64,000 nt of DNA, taken from NCBI GenBank assembly GCA_009841105.1, contig VXMM01000055.1, positions 1-64,000 of the forward strand. The letters are read 5' to 3'. Of this stretch, positions 51,258 through 59,640 are shown one piece after another. The position numbers were made by a program, and so were the translations under genes. This stretch comes from Acidimicrobiia bacterium (GTDB lineage Bacteria > Actinomycetota > Acidimicrobiia > Spongiisociales > Spongiisociaceae). How positions within the stretch are numbered: the first letter of the stretch is position 1; every line of letters starts with the position of its first letter. The notes under the pieces are model-generated. The model was not told the DNA's origin. It saw nothing but the letters and a program-made list of their open reading frames with translations, and made no database searches.

Positions 51258-53072
51258 CTAGCCGGACCGATTCAGGGTCGCGAACCAGAGCAGCCCGTCG
51301 GGATGGAGCGTGAACCCGCCGATGTCCTCGCGCATCGCCAGCGTGTAGTTGGCATTGGCAAGCCACAGCATCGGTGCTGCGTCGACCAATCGGGTCACTG
51401 CCTCTCGGTAGGGCTCGCGCCGTCCCGGATCCGAGACGACCGAAGCCGTTTCGTCGAGGATCTCGTCAATCCGCGCGTCTGCGAAGCCGGTCCAGTTGAT
51501 CGCCGCGTCCTGCGAATCCCACCACAGGAAGAACTGGTAGTAGGGGTCATCGACATAGTCGAGGAGACCGCCCCGGAAGGCCATACCTCCGTAGGTGAGA
51601 CCGAACAGGTGATCGAACATCTCGGCCCCGGTGACGGGACGGATGCTCATGTCAATCCCGAGGTCGGCAAATTGCGCCTTGAGGTTCGTAGCGACCGCCT
51701 CATCGAGCGGGACGTTCTGGCGGATGACCATCTCGAACTCAAACCCGTCGGCATAGCCGGCTTCCGCCATGAGCTGCCGAGCCCTGTCGGGATCGTGCTC
51801 GTAGATCCACGCGTCCTCCAGGTTGTATAGGTCGAAGAACCTGGAATTCACCGAGATAGGTCCTTGGCTCGGGACTGCCTGGCCATTCAGGACGCCGTTG
51901 ACGATCGCGTTGTAGTCGACCGCGTAGGACATCGCCTTCCGCAGGGTCACGTTGTCGAACGGCGGAGCCTGGTTGTTCAGCAGGACGTTGATCCCGTTCC
52001 GGTCGGGAACCGACAGAACCTTCACACCGTCCGAAGTTGCTGCGGTAGCCAACTGCTGTACGGATAGATCGAGGGCGATGTCCACATCACCGCTCTGGAG
52101 CAGGGCGAGACGGTTGGCCGCCTCGGGCACCGTCAGCAACTCCACCGTCTCGAAATAGGGCTGGAAGCCCGTCCAGGTGGGGTTGCGCTTAAGAACCATC
52201 CGTGATCCGCGCTCCCAGCTGTCCACCACGTAGCGGCCGTTGCCGGCGTAGTTCTGCTTGAGCCAATCCCGGCCCCAAGGATCGTCCTCGGTGGAATTTG
52301 CCTGGATGGTCACGCTGTCCATGATGCCCATGGTCTGGTCTCTCATCAGCGGCAGCACGATCGTGGACGGACGAGCATCGTGGACGACGAGCGTCCGGTC
52401 ATCAACCCGCTCGATCTGGTCGATCGATGTGACGCCGATGTTGCCCCAGACCCAGGCCGGTCCGGCCGGTCCGGTGGCGAGCGCCCGGTTGATCGTGTAG
52501 ATGGCATCGTCAGCCGTAACCGGGTTTCCGCTGGTCGGGAACGTCAGATTCTGGCGGAGCTTAAGAGTGATGGTCCGGAAGTCATCGCTGAAGTCCCATG
52601 ACTCGATCCACTGACCCTCGAAGGAGGTCGTGTCGGCGTACGAGAAGCCGCCCACGTCAGGACCCGGACGGTACTGAACCGGCTGCATGTAGACGTTCTT
52701 CAGGACCAGGTTGGTCAGCTGCGCCGAGCCCAGAGCGGGGTCGAGCTGCTCAACATCATCTGCGATGGCGATACGGAGCGTCCGCGCCTCGGAGTCGTCG
52801 ACCATGACCTCCACGGTCTCGGTCACCACCACTTCCTCGGTGACCACAACTTCCACTTCCTCGGTTACGACCTCGGTTTCGGTCACGACCTCGGTTTCGG
52901 TCACGATGGATGTGACCACCACTTCCTCGGTTACGACCTCGGTTTCGGTCACGATGGATGTGACCACCACCGTCTCGGTGACGGTCTCGGTACCGCCACA
53001 AGCGACGGCGACCATCGCCAAACCGAGCACGAGCGCCATGACTGGTGGCGTCCGTTTCCAAAGCGTCTTCAT
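51258..53072 (-). CDS. Peptide ABC transporter substrate-binding lipoprotein (family 5)
   Basis: This 604-residue lipoprotein has a signal ending MVAVACGG. Residues about 28-90 are a Val/Thr/Glu low-complexity stalk with repeated VVTETEVVTEEV. The SBP_bac_5 domain begins RTLRIAIADDVEQLDPALG, with TITLKLRQNLTFPTSGNPVT and the hinge region MSYAVDYNAIVNGVLNGQAV. The start is ATG 53072, with AGGAGG six bases upstream. It leads the Opp/Dpp operon and probably the hyu genes. Confidence 0.9.
   Translation of the reverse strand: MKTLWKRTPPVMALVLGLAMVAVACGGTETVTETVVVTSIVTETEVVTEEVVVTSIVTETEVVTETEVVTEEVEVVVTEEVVVTETVEVMVDDSEARTLRIAIADDVEQLDPALGSAQLTNLVLKNVYMQPVQYRPGPDVGGFSYADTTSFEGQWIESWDFSDDFRTITLKLRQNLTFPTSGNPVTADDAIYTINRALATGPAGPAWVWGNIGVTSIDQIERVDDRTLVVHDARPSTIVLPLMRDQTMGIMDSVTIQANSTEDDPWGRDWLKQNYAGNGRYVVDSWERGSRMVLKRNPTWTGFQPYFETVELLTVPEAANRLALLQSGDVDIALDLSVQQLATAATSDGVKVLSVPDRNGINVLLNNQAPPFDNVTLRKAMSYAVDYNAIVNGVLNGQAVPSQGPISVNSRFFDLYNLEDAWIYEHDPDRARQLMAEAGYADGFEFEMVIRQNVPLDEAVATNLKAQFADLGIDMSIRPVTGAEMFDHLFGLTYGGMAFRGGLLDYVDDPYYQFFLWWDSQDAAINWTGFADARIDEILDETASVVSDPGRREPYREAVTRLVDAAPMLWLANANYTLAMREDIGGFTLHPDGLLWFATLNRSG
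52800..52990 (-). repeat. Tandem coding repeat for a Val-Thr-Glu stalk
   Basis: Units such as CCTCGGTTACGACCTCGG and GGTCACGATGGATGTGACC recur in tandem, some separated by 51 bases and all in multiples of three. They encode alternating VVTETE, VVTEEV and VVTSIV blocks of the binding-protein stalk. Confidence 0.85.
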
Positions 53073-53227
53073 ACTCGCCCTCCTGAAGGCTGGGGAACAA
53101 TCCATCATCATATTTGTCGCACCGAGCGATCCGCAACTCGATAACACCGACGACAGGGGCGAGAACGGGTGGTAGAGGCCCGGTCCGAGAGCCGGATGGC
53201 ACCCTTCCGGGTGACGGAAAACCCCTG

Positions 53228-53983
53228 CTACTCCCGGTCCGCCATATGGCTCTCCCACCACGTTACGCAGAGCTCCTCGATGTCCCCCTCTGCGGCGCGG
53301 TAGTCGTACCAGCTGTTCAGCCAGTTGAGGAATCTCGGATCCCCGGGACGGATCGAGATCTTGTTGTATCCCCGTGACAAGATCACCAGGTTGCCGTCTG
53401 GTTCCCGCAACAGTCCTAGTTCCGGATTGAGTTCGAGGTATCGCCGCGTCACCGCGTCCCCGACCACAGCATCGACGCGTCCGTCCAGCAGCAACCGGGT
53501 CGGATCAGGAGCCTCCAACACGGTAGCCGCCGGGAAGAAGCGCTCGGCGACGACCCTGTTGCTCGATCCATGCCACACCGCGATCCGGAGACCCTCCCGA
53601 TGCAGTGACTCGATCCCCTGATCGGCTCTATCGGCAGGTACCTGACAGGTGACCCTTATCTGCATGAGCCGACCCATCACGAACTCCAGCCGGAGCGCCC
53701 TCTGCGGGTAGAGGGTGTGCTTGGGAAGAAGGTCCACCCTCTCTGCGAACAGTGCCGGAATCTGGTCCGGCCAGAGAATCTCCACGATCTCGAGCTCGAC
53801 ACCGAGGTCCGACGCGATCATGGCCCCAACCCTGGGCGCCAGGCCGTCCGGTTCGCCGGTTTCCGGATCGCGGTACATCTCGGGCGGATCTCCGGTGTCG
53901 GGGTGACCGAGAAACTCGATGGGAATCCTCAGAGAGCCCCGGTGCAGAATCTCATCCAGCGTCGAATCCCACCCGACAGGCAT
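53228..53983 (-). CDS. Family 3 (amino-acid type) substrate-binding-like protein without signal peptide
   Basis: This 251-residue protein has the SBP_bac_3 pattern: LDEILHRGSLRIPIEF, LAPRVGAMIASDLGVELEIV, FAERVDLLPKHTLYP and RLLLDGRVDAVVGDAVTRRY. The first residues, MPVGWDSTLDEIL, contain no signal sequence. AGGAGG lies six bases before ATG 53983, which fixes the start. It may work inside the cell as a ligand-binding or enzymatic domain, or use an unknown export path. No transporter genes adjoin it. Confidence 0.75.
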   Translation of the reverse strand: MPVGWDSTLDEILHRGSLRIPIEFLGHPDTGDPPEMYRDPETGEPDGLAPRVGAMIASDLGVELEIVEILWPDQIPALFAERVDLLPKHTLYPQRALRLEFVMGRLMQIRVTCQVPADRADQGIESLHREGLRIAVWHGSSNRVVAERFFPAATVLEAPDPTRLLLDGRVDAVVGDAVTRRYLELNPELGLLREPDGNLVILSRGYNKISIRPGDPRFLNWLNSWYDYRAAEGDIEELCVTWWESHMADRE

Positions 53984-54036
53984 TCTGTTCCTCCTGCAAA
54001 CGCACCCGGCGGAGGTCCACCGCTCTTGACCGACAC

Positions 54037-54111
54037 CCTAGACGCCCACCCCGGCCAGGCCGGCCACGCCGGACCCGAGCCGCGAACCCGGCATTCTTGC
54101 GAGCGTCTAGG
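54037..54111. repeat. Inverted repeat in the divergent 53.98-54.33 kb intergenic region
   Basis: CCTAGACGC (54037-54045) and GCGTCTAGG (54103-54111) are perfect complements, with GC-rich self-pairing sequence (CCGGCCAGGCCGGCC) between them. The 347-base gap between the two divergent genes shows no coding remnant that I recognise. The element may be an operator or a structured leader. Confidence 0.4.
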
Positions 54112-54330
54112 CCAACCTCCCTTGCGCCGCATGTACGATCTCCAGCTAGCAACGGTGGAGGCCCGATACCTGTGATCAGCCCGGTGTGAAGGAACCGACG
54201 TGGACGACCCGCCTGAGGGCTGGGTAGGCAGCCTCCTAGGGAACGAACCTGGGCGGCGAGGCCACCCCCCTGGTCACACCCCGCCGGCGATCCCACGAGA
54301 CCAGCCGAGAGATTCAGGATCGTTCGACCG

Positions 54331-55356
54331 ATGAACCCGACCACCAAGGGAACGTTTTGGGCTCTGGCCGCGGTCACCACCAGCTCCGGCTTGCCCCTGT
54401 TGTTTGTCTATAGCGCCAGCAGCGCCGACCCCTTCGCGTGGCGTTCGTGGCTACTGGTCTTCCAGGTCCTGACCATGCTTCCGATTTTCTTCGTCGTGCC
54501 GAGCGGGAAGAAACAATGGCGAGAGAGTGCCCGCCGCCTGCTGTCCTATTGGGGAACCGGCGGAGAACCGCTCCGTGTCCGGACCCCTCTGGACCTGTTA
54601 CGAACCCCGGCCATGTGGATGGCGGTCTCCCTGGCGTTGGACCTCGCCTTCTGGGCGTGGGCAGTCACCCTGATCGACCCGCTGGTGGTGACGATCATCT
54701 TCCAGCTGATGCTTATCGGGATGGTATGGCTCGCCGCCCGGCTGGGCCGGAAGCTCTCCAACGCAGAACAAACCTCCCCTCATGTCATGGGCAGGATGCA
54801 CTGGATGCTGACGGTCCTCTCCTTCGCGGGCGCCGCCGTGGTCATCTGGTCGGAGACCGGCGCGGTTGCGACCTTGAACTGGACAGGAGTACTCGTGGCG
54901 TTGGCAGGTACCGCCGCAGCCAGCGGAGGCCTCTGGACAACGGTATCCACGGGACGCCTGATGGCTTGGCCCAGCGACGACCCGCACGATCTGGTCTGGA
55001 ACGCCACTTTCGCGGCGGTCGCCGGAAGGCTCGGTGCCCTCCCCCTGACCCTGCTGGGTAGCGCCCTGTTCTTTCCGTCAGCCGGCGGCTTCGGTCTCGC
55101 CTGGACCATCGCCGGCCTCCTAGCACTAGCCGGCGCCTTCGACGCGGTCGCCTCCCTGGCCCACCGGTACTCGCTGTACACCACATCCAGCCTGAGCGTT
55201 CAGCGAGTCATGTTCCTCTCCCCCGCCCTCCAGATGCTCTGGCTGTGGACCTTCGCCGACGTGTCGATCGCTAATCCCCAGGCCCTACTGGTCGGCACCG
55301 GGGTTGTGCTGCTCGGCAACGTCGGATGGCAGACCACCCACCCGTCGACACCCTGA
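54331..55356 (+). CDS. EamA/DMT-like multi-pass membrane transporter
   Basis: This 341-residue protein has about ten hydrophobic helices arranged in two similar halves, as in the drug/metabolite transporter superfamily. LALDLAFWAWAVTLIDPLVV and FLSPALQMLWLWTFADVSIA would be the helices that end the EamA repeats. The substrate is unknown. The start is ATG 54331 after a weak ribosome site. It is divergent from the family 3 binding-like protein. Confidence 0.7.
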   Translation: MNPTTKGTFWALAAVTTSSGLPLLFVYSASSADPFAWRSWLLVFQVLTMLPIFFVVPSGKKQWRESARRLLSYWGTGGEPLRVRTPLDLLRTPAMWMAVSLALDLAFWAWAVTLIDPLVVTIIFQLMLIGMVWLAARLGRKLSNAEQTSPHVMGRMHWMLTVLSFAGAAVVIWSETGAVATLNWTGVLVALAGTAAASGGLWTTVSTGRLMAWPSDDPHDLVWNATFAAVAGRLGALPLTLLGSALFFPSAGGFGLAWTIAGLLALAGAFDAVASLAHRYSLYTTSSLSVQRVMFLSPALQMLWLWTFADVSIANPQALLVGTGVVLLGNVGWQTTHPSTP

Positions 55357-55387
55357 CCGTCCTATACCAAGACCGCAAGCAGGGAAC

Positions 55388-56152
55388 TCAGCGCATGTAG
55401 CTGGCGCCGTTGATATCGATGGTGGCGCCGGACAGGTGGCGGCAGTCGCCTCTCGACAGGAACACCACGATACGGGCGATCTCCACCGGGGGAATCCACT
55501 CCCCCATGGCAAGCTGCGGGGCGGTGCCCTCCTCGCCGCCGAACTGCTCGGCAGCGTCGATTGACATGTCAGTGCGCACCATTCCCGGAGCGATGTTGAA
55601 AGCGACCACACCCTGTCGGGCGTAGTCGCCGGCCACCGATTTGGTGAAGGCGGTGAGAGCTCCCTTAGAGGCGCTGTAAGCGGCCGTGGCGGCCCGACCG
55701 GCGCGGTAGGCCAACCAGCTGGACAGGCTGATCACGGTGCCCTCGCCGTTCGCAACGAAATGACGCACCGCCGAGCGGGTGATGCGGACCGGTTCGATGA
55801 CGTTCACCTGCCAGGTGGCCTGCCAGATCCGGTCCCACTCGTCCTCGGGACCTCCCCAATCGAGATCGGTCAGGATGGCGGCGTTGTTGACCAGCACGTC
55901 GACCCGGCCCTTCCATCCGACTGCCCGATCCCAGACCGTGTTTCCCGCCCGGTGCTCGGCGAAGTCGGCCTGCACCAGGAGCTTGCGATCGGGTGGCAAC
56001 TCGGCGGTTGCCTCCTCGGCCCCATGCTTCGTACGGGCGTAATGGGCCACCACCGAGGCGCCGGCCCGTCCCAACTCTCGGGCGATCTCGAAACCGATGC
56101 CCCTCGAGGCACCGGTCACCAGGATCACCTTGCCCTCGAGCGGTTGTCCCAT
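55388..56152 (-). CDS. Short-chain dehydrogenase/reductase (FabG-like)
   Basis: This 254-residue NAD(P)-dependent oxidoreductase has the TGASRGIGFEIARELG cofactor motif, NNAAIL, the catalytic Ser in VISLSSWLAY and YSASKGALTAF (YxxxK). APGMVRTDM is the usual helix near the substrate. The start is ATG 56152, with GGGAGGTGAAG just upstream. The substrate is not evident. Confidence 0.88.
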   Translation of the reverse strand: MGQPLEGKVILVTGASRGIGFEIARELGRAGASVVAHYARTKHGAEEATAELPPDRKLLVQADFAEHRAGNTVWDRAVGWKGRVDVLVNNAAILTDLDWGGPEDEWDRIWQATWQVNVIEPVRITRSAVRHFVANGEGTVISLSSWLAYRAGRAATAAYSASKGALTAFTKSVAGDYARQGVVAFNIAPGMVRTDMSIDAAEQFGGEEGTAPQLAMGEWIPPVEIARIVVFLSRGDCRHLSGATIDINGASYMR

Positions 56153-56272
56153 TACTTCACCTCCCGGGGTGGTTTCATGCCGCGCCTGTTGGGGCCGAAC
56201 GATAAGATTCGAGTCCTACTGTATCCAAAGCGGGGTAATGCTCCCGCAGCCAGGCAACCTCAGGAGGCAGGA

Positions 56273-56995
56273 ATGAAGATCACCTTCATCGAACCGATAG
56301 GGATCGACATCCACGTCCCTCGTGCCGTCTCGGTGCTCGAGAAGCACGCATCGAGCGGCGTCTTCGTCGACGTGGTACACCTCGACCTGCCGCCGGAGTT
56401 GACCGGCCCGATGCTCTCCCCGGTACCGCTGTACATGAACGAACTGATCGCCACGGTTCTCCGCGCCGAGGAGGAGGGCGCTGACGCCGCCATCATCGGG
56501 TGCTGTTCGGACCCTGCCCTTATGGAGGCACAGCGGTCGGTGAAGATACCGGTAATCGGGCCTCTTCAGGCCGCCGCGGCACTGGCAGCAGGGAGAGGTC
56601 TCAACCTCGGGATCCTGTTCCCCGACGAGCACGACTGGAAGACCACCGCCAACTGGGTGACCCGCAACCTGCGAGCCTACGGACTGTCGGACGCGGTGAG
56701 CGACATCGCATTCGTGCCGATGCACGTGGAGGGCGAGGACAGCCTGATCGGCAACTTGGATGTCACGGCCGAAGTCGTCCAGGAGCGGTTCCGCCGCCAA
56801 CTCCTCGACCACGGGGTACCCGCCGCCCGGGCCATGCTGGAGCGGGGGCCCGTGGAAGCCATCCTGTTCGGCTGCACCATCTGGGGAGGCATGATCCGGG
56901 AGGTGGCCCACCTGATAGACGCGGTGTGCATAGACCCGATGGTGGCGTCGCTCCACATGGCCGAGGCCCAGGTCCGGATCACCAACCTGGCATAG
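56273..56995 (+). CDS. Aspartate/glutamate/hydantoin racemase family protein
   Basis: This 240-residue protein has the two catalytic cysteines of the family, in DAAIIGCCSDPALMEA and EAILFGCTIWGGMIREV. IPVIGPLQAAAALAAGRG and LGILFPDEHDW are typical. AGGAGG at 56262-56267 fixes the start at ATG 56273. It may interconvert amino acid or hydantoin enantiomers, which would fit the hyuAB genes 9 kb away, but the two loci are separate. Confidence 0.83.
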   Translation: MKITFIEPIGIDIHVPRAVSVLEKHASSGVFVDVVHLDLPPELTGPMLSPVPLYMNELIATVLRAEEEGADAAIIGCCSDPALMEAQRSVKIPVIGPLQAAAALAAGRGLNLGILFPDEHDWKTTANWVTRNLRAYGLSDAVSDIAFVPMHVEGEDSLIGNLDVTAEVVQERFRRQLLDHGVPAARAMLERGPVEAILFGCTIWGGMIREVAHLIDAVCIDPMVASLHMAEAQVRITNLA

Positions 56996-57055
56996 GGGCA
57001 CGAGCAGCGGCGATCCCAACCACCCGAAGGTTCGCTAGACGGAAGCCTCGAGGAG

Positions 57056-57391
57056 TCAGTCTGGCTCGACCTCATCCGACCGGCGGGCGGACAGCCCCAC
57101 TGCCAACGACTCACCGGTCCCGGGATCGGCACGGGCCGCACCAAGCGGACCAACGAGCAGTGAGACCAGGGTCTCCAGCCTGGCCAGCCTCTCGCCGTGC
57201 TTCTTCACTTCGGATCGCAACGCACCCATATCGGTGCGCAGCCCGCCCATCTCGATACGCAGCCCGCCCATCTCGGCACGCAGCCCGCCCATCTCGGCAC
57301 GGAAGCTCCTGATCAGGGCCCAGAGCAGCACGAAGAGCGCGCTGAAGAGCACCCCGACGAGCGATATCAGAAGATTGGTCATAGCATCCAT
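57056..57391 (-). CDS. Small membrane-anchored coiled-coil protein with heptad repeats
   Basis: This 111-residue protein starts with one hydrophobic helix, NLLISLVGVLFSALFVLLWA, then carries consecutive seven-residue repeats of the type RAEMGGL (RAEMGGL, RIEMGGL, RTDMGAL) leading into LRSEVKKHGERLARLETLV. This predicts a parallel coiled coil outside or below the membrane. The C-terminal 30 residues are disordered. No known family is evident. Met at 57391 or 57382 may be the start. Confidence 0.7.
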   Translation of the reverse strand: MDAMTNLLISLVGVLFSALFVLLWALIRSFRAEMGGLRAEMGGLRIEMGGLRTDMGALRSEVKKHGERLARLETLVSLLVGPLGAARADPGTGESLAVGLSARRSDEVEPD

Positions 57392-57498
57392 AGGCCCGAA
57401 CGTATCATAATCATCGCTAGATTAGAACCTCTAATTTTTCGCGTTCTCAATGTCTCATAAGACCTCGCCGCGGCAGTCAGACATACCCCGGCTACGGC

Positions 57499-58458
57499 TC
57501 AGCAATCTCCGGGCCGGTGGCTGCGGTCGGCTTGGAGTCTCATGAGCGCGCGGTCACGCCACAGCACCCGATCTTCCCGCCCCGACTCCGGAAACCTGAA
57601 CTCCAGGTCCTCCGCTACCCGTTTCACCACATCGGACTCCCAGGGGTTGTCATCTCCCCGCTCGACAGCCAGGCGAGCGTAGGCAGCTCCAACCCCCTCG
57701 GCGTGGGCGCGTATCCCGCCCCGGGTATTCAGGTCCGCAGTGGTGAAAGGGCCAATCACCGACCATCTGAGACCCAAACCCTCGGTAAGCACCAACTCGA
57801 GGTCCTCCGGAGTCACCACGCCGTCCCGGACCAGGCACAGCGCTTCCCTGAGCAGTGCGCCCTGGAGCCGGTTGAACACCAGGCAGTCAACCTCCTGGCG
57901 GACCGTGATCGGGACCATCCCGGCACGCGAGAACAGGTCACGGACCGAGTCCACCGTCTCGGGGGCGGTGAACGGCGCCGGCGCCAGCTCGACAACCCGG
58001 ATCAGGTAGGGCGGGTTGCCGGGATGGGCGAGGAGGCAGCGAGACCGGTGCGGAAGCTCGGCCGCGATCTGGGAGATGGTCATTGCCGACGAGGAGCTTC
58101 CCAGCGTGGTACCCGGATCGGCCAAACCGTCCAGGGCTCTGAACAGAGCAACCTTGACGTCCAGCCGTTCGGGGGCACACTCCTGGACGTGGACCGCGTT
58201 CCGGACGGCTTCCTCCAGATCGGATTCCATAGCGATCCGGGCTCTGATCGCGGCGGGCGGTTCTTCGAGCAGGCCGTGCTCGGCCAGATCGCCGAGACGT
58301 ATCTCTATCTCGCCGGGAGCGTCGCGGCGGCGAGAGGCTGCCGGCTCGTAGACCGCTACGTCGAATCCGGCTCGGGCGAAGACTATAGCCCAGCCTGCAC
58401 CGATCTGGCCCCCGCCCGCGACGGCGACCTTGGCGGAGCCATGACCCCCTATGCTCAC
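57499..58458 (-). CDS. 3-hydroxyacyl-CoA dehydrogenase family protein (gulonate dehydrogenase-like)
   Basis: This 319-residue protein has the NAD site KVAVAGGGQIGAGWAIVFAR. LGSSSSAMTISQIA and LLAHPGNPPYLIRVVEL (catalytic His and Asn region) belong to the 3HCDH family. TVRQEVDCLVFNRLQGALL starts the C-terminal domain, and the single short C-terminal domain resembles the CRYL1/L-gulonate 3-dehydrogenase type more than fatty acid enzymes. The start is GTG 58458. Confidence 0.83.
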   Translation of the reverse strand: MSIGGHGSAKVAVAGGGQIGAGWAIVFARAGFDVAVYEPAASRRRDAPGEIEIRLGDLAEHGLLEEPPAAIRARIAMESDLEEAVRNAVHVQECAPERLDVKVALFRALDGLADPGTTLGSSSSAMTISQIAAELPHRSRCLLAHPGNPPYLIRVVELAPAPFTAPETVDSVRDLFSRAGMVPITVRQEVDCLVFNRLQGALLREALCLVRDGVVTPEDLELVLTEGLGLRWSVIGPFTTADLNTRGGIRAHAEGVGAAYARLAVERGDDNPWESDVVKRVAEDLEFRFPESGREDRVLWRDRALMRLQADRSHRPGDC

Positions 58459-58575
58459 TTACCGCGACCTACCCAAGGGGACTGCGGAAAACGACGGGGA
58501 TCGCTTGTCCCGCTGCCCCTGACATGGGGGGTTGCTATCGCAGGGCGAGCCAACGGGACGTTTCTCAGTACCTTC

Positions 58576-59508
58576 CTAGAGACCGAAGGAGTCGGCCAGG
58601 GACTCGGCTTCCTCGACCAGCGGCATCAACCTCGCCATCCGTTCGCGTCCCTCCTCGCCCAACTCCGCGTAGGTGGTCAGAGGCGCCCTCACGTCACCCA
58701 TCGGGTGACCGACCGCGGCCGCGAGCGCCTTGGAGTAGCACTGGTGGCCGTACGTCGGGTGTCCTTCGGCGATCGTGTGCTCGATCCGGTCGATCGGGCG
58801 CCAGATAGCCCGAGCGTCTTCGATGCGGCCCGCCTCCAGCAGCTCGAAGATGCGGCCCGAAGCCCGCGGCAGGTAGTTGCCGAACGGGTTGACGTACCCG
58901 ATCGCCCCCAGCAGGTAGGAGTCGACGACCCACTCCCCGGCGTATACCTTCATCCGCCCCCCGGAGGCTTCTATCACCTCCGGCACTCGGGCGAGATGCA
59001 TGCTCGACTCCTTGACGTACTGCACCGACTCCAACTCCAAGCACAGCTTGGCCTGGAGCTTGGCCGACATGTCCACATTGGAGGTGACCGGGTTGTTGTA
59101 GAGCATGATCGGGATCGAGATGGCCGCGTCGATCGCCTCGTAGTACCTGAAGATCTCGTCGTCGGTGGGCGTGTAGTAGTAGGGCGGGATGATCATCACG
59201 CCGTCGGCGCCCAGATCCTCCGCCTGGCGGCTGTGGCGGACGGCGTTCGGGGTGTGGGCGTTCATCGTGCCGATGATCACCGGCATGCGCCCGTCGATGT
59301 GGTTGACGTAGGTCTCTACGAGTTGGCGGCGCTCCTCGTCGCTCACCGCCAGGAACTCCCCCGTGCTGCCCAGCGCGATGATTCCGGGCACTCCGACCTC
59401 CAGCTGCCAGTCCAGGAAGTTCTTCAGCGCTCCGAAGTCGACGCCCGAACCATCCTCCGTGAACGGAGTGACCGATACCGTGTAACTGCCCCGAAACTCC
59501 TTGGCCAT
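58576..59508 (-). CDS. Dihydrodipicolinate synthase family aldolase (DapA-like)
   Basis: This 310-residue TIM-barrel enzyme has the phosphate/carboxylate loop IALGSTGEFLAVSDEER. The catalytic Tyr lies in PIMLYNNPVTSNVDM and the Schiff-base Lys in VQYVKESSMHLARV. It is likely to be a catabolic pyruvate-dependent aldolase rather than the lysine enzyme, because it stands beside an oxidoreductase and glycine cleavage genes. The start is ATG 59508, preceded by GGAGGA; ATG 59511 or 59535 are alternatives. Confidence 0.87.
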   Translation of the reverse strand: MAKEFRGSYTVSVTPFTEDGSGVDFGALKNFLDWQLEVGVPGIIALGSTGEFLAVSDEERRQLVETYVNHIDGRMPVIIGTMNAHTPNAVRHSRQAEDLGADGVMIIPPYYYTPTDDEIFRYYEAIDAAISIPIMLYNNPVTSNVDMSAKLQAKLCLELESVQYVKESSMHLARVPEVIEASGGRMKVYAGEWVVDSYLLGAIGYVNPFGNYLPRASGRIFELLEAGRIEDARAIWRPIDRIEHTIAEGHPTYGHQCYSKALAAAVGHPMGDVRAPLTTYAELGEEGRERMARLMPLVEEAESLADSFGL

Positions 59509-59640
59509 CATTCCTCCAGTCGCCAGTCCTGCCACTTTAGGAGGGTACCGGAGAATCTCCAGGTTGGCCCCCTAGCCGGCAGCAAATCCCCCGGGTCGAG
59601 ACACAGCGGGCAAACTGGCCCCGTCTCTCTCAGCACCCTC

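Noticed and set aside
57410-57440. ATTAG/CTAAT hairpin followed by TTTTC as a terminator
   Set aside because: The stem has only five weak pairs and both flanking genes read from the opposite strand, so the T-run is on the wrong side.
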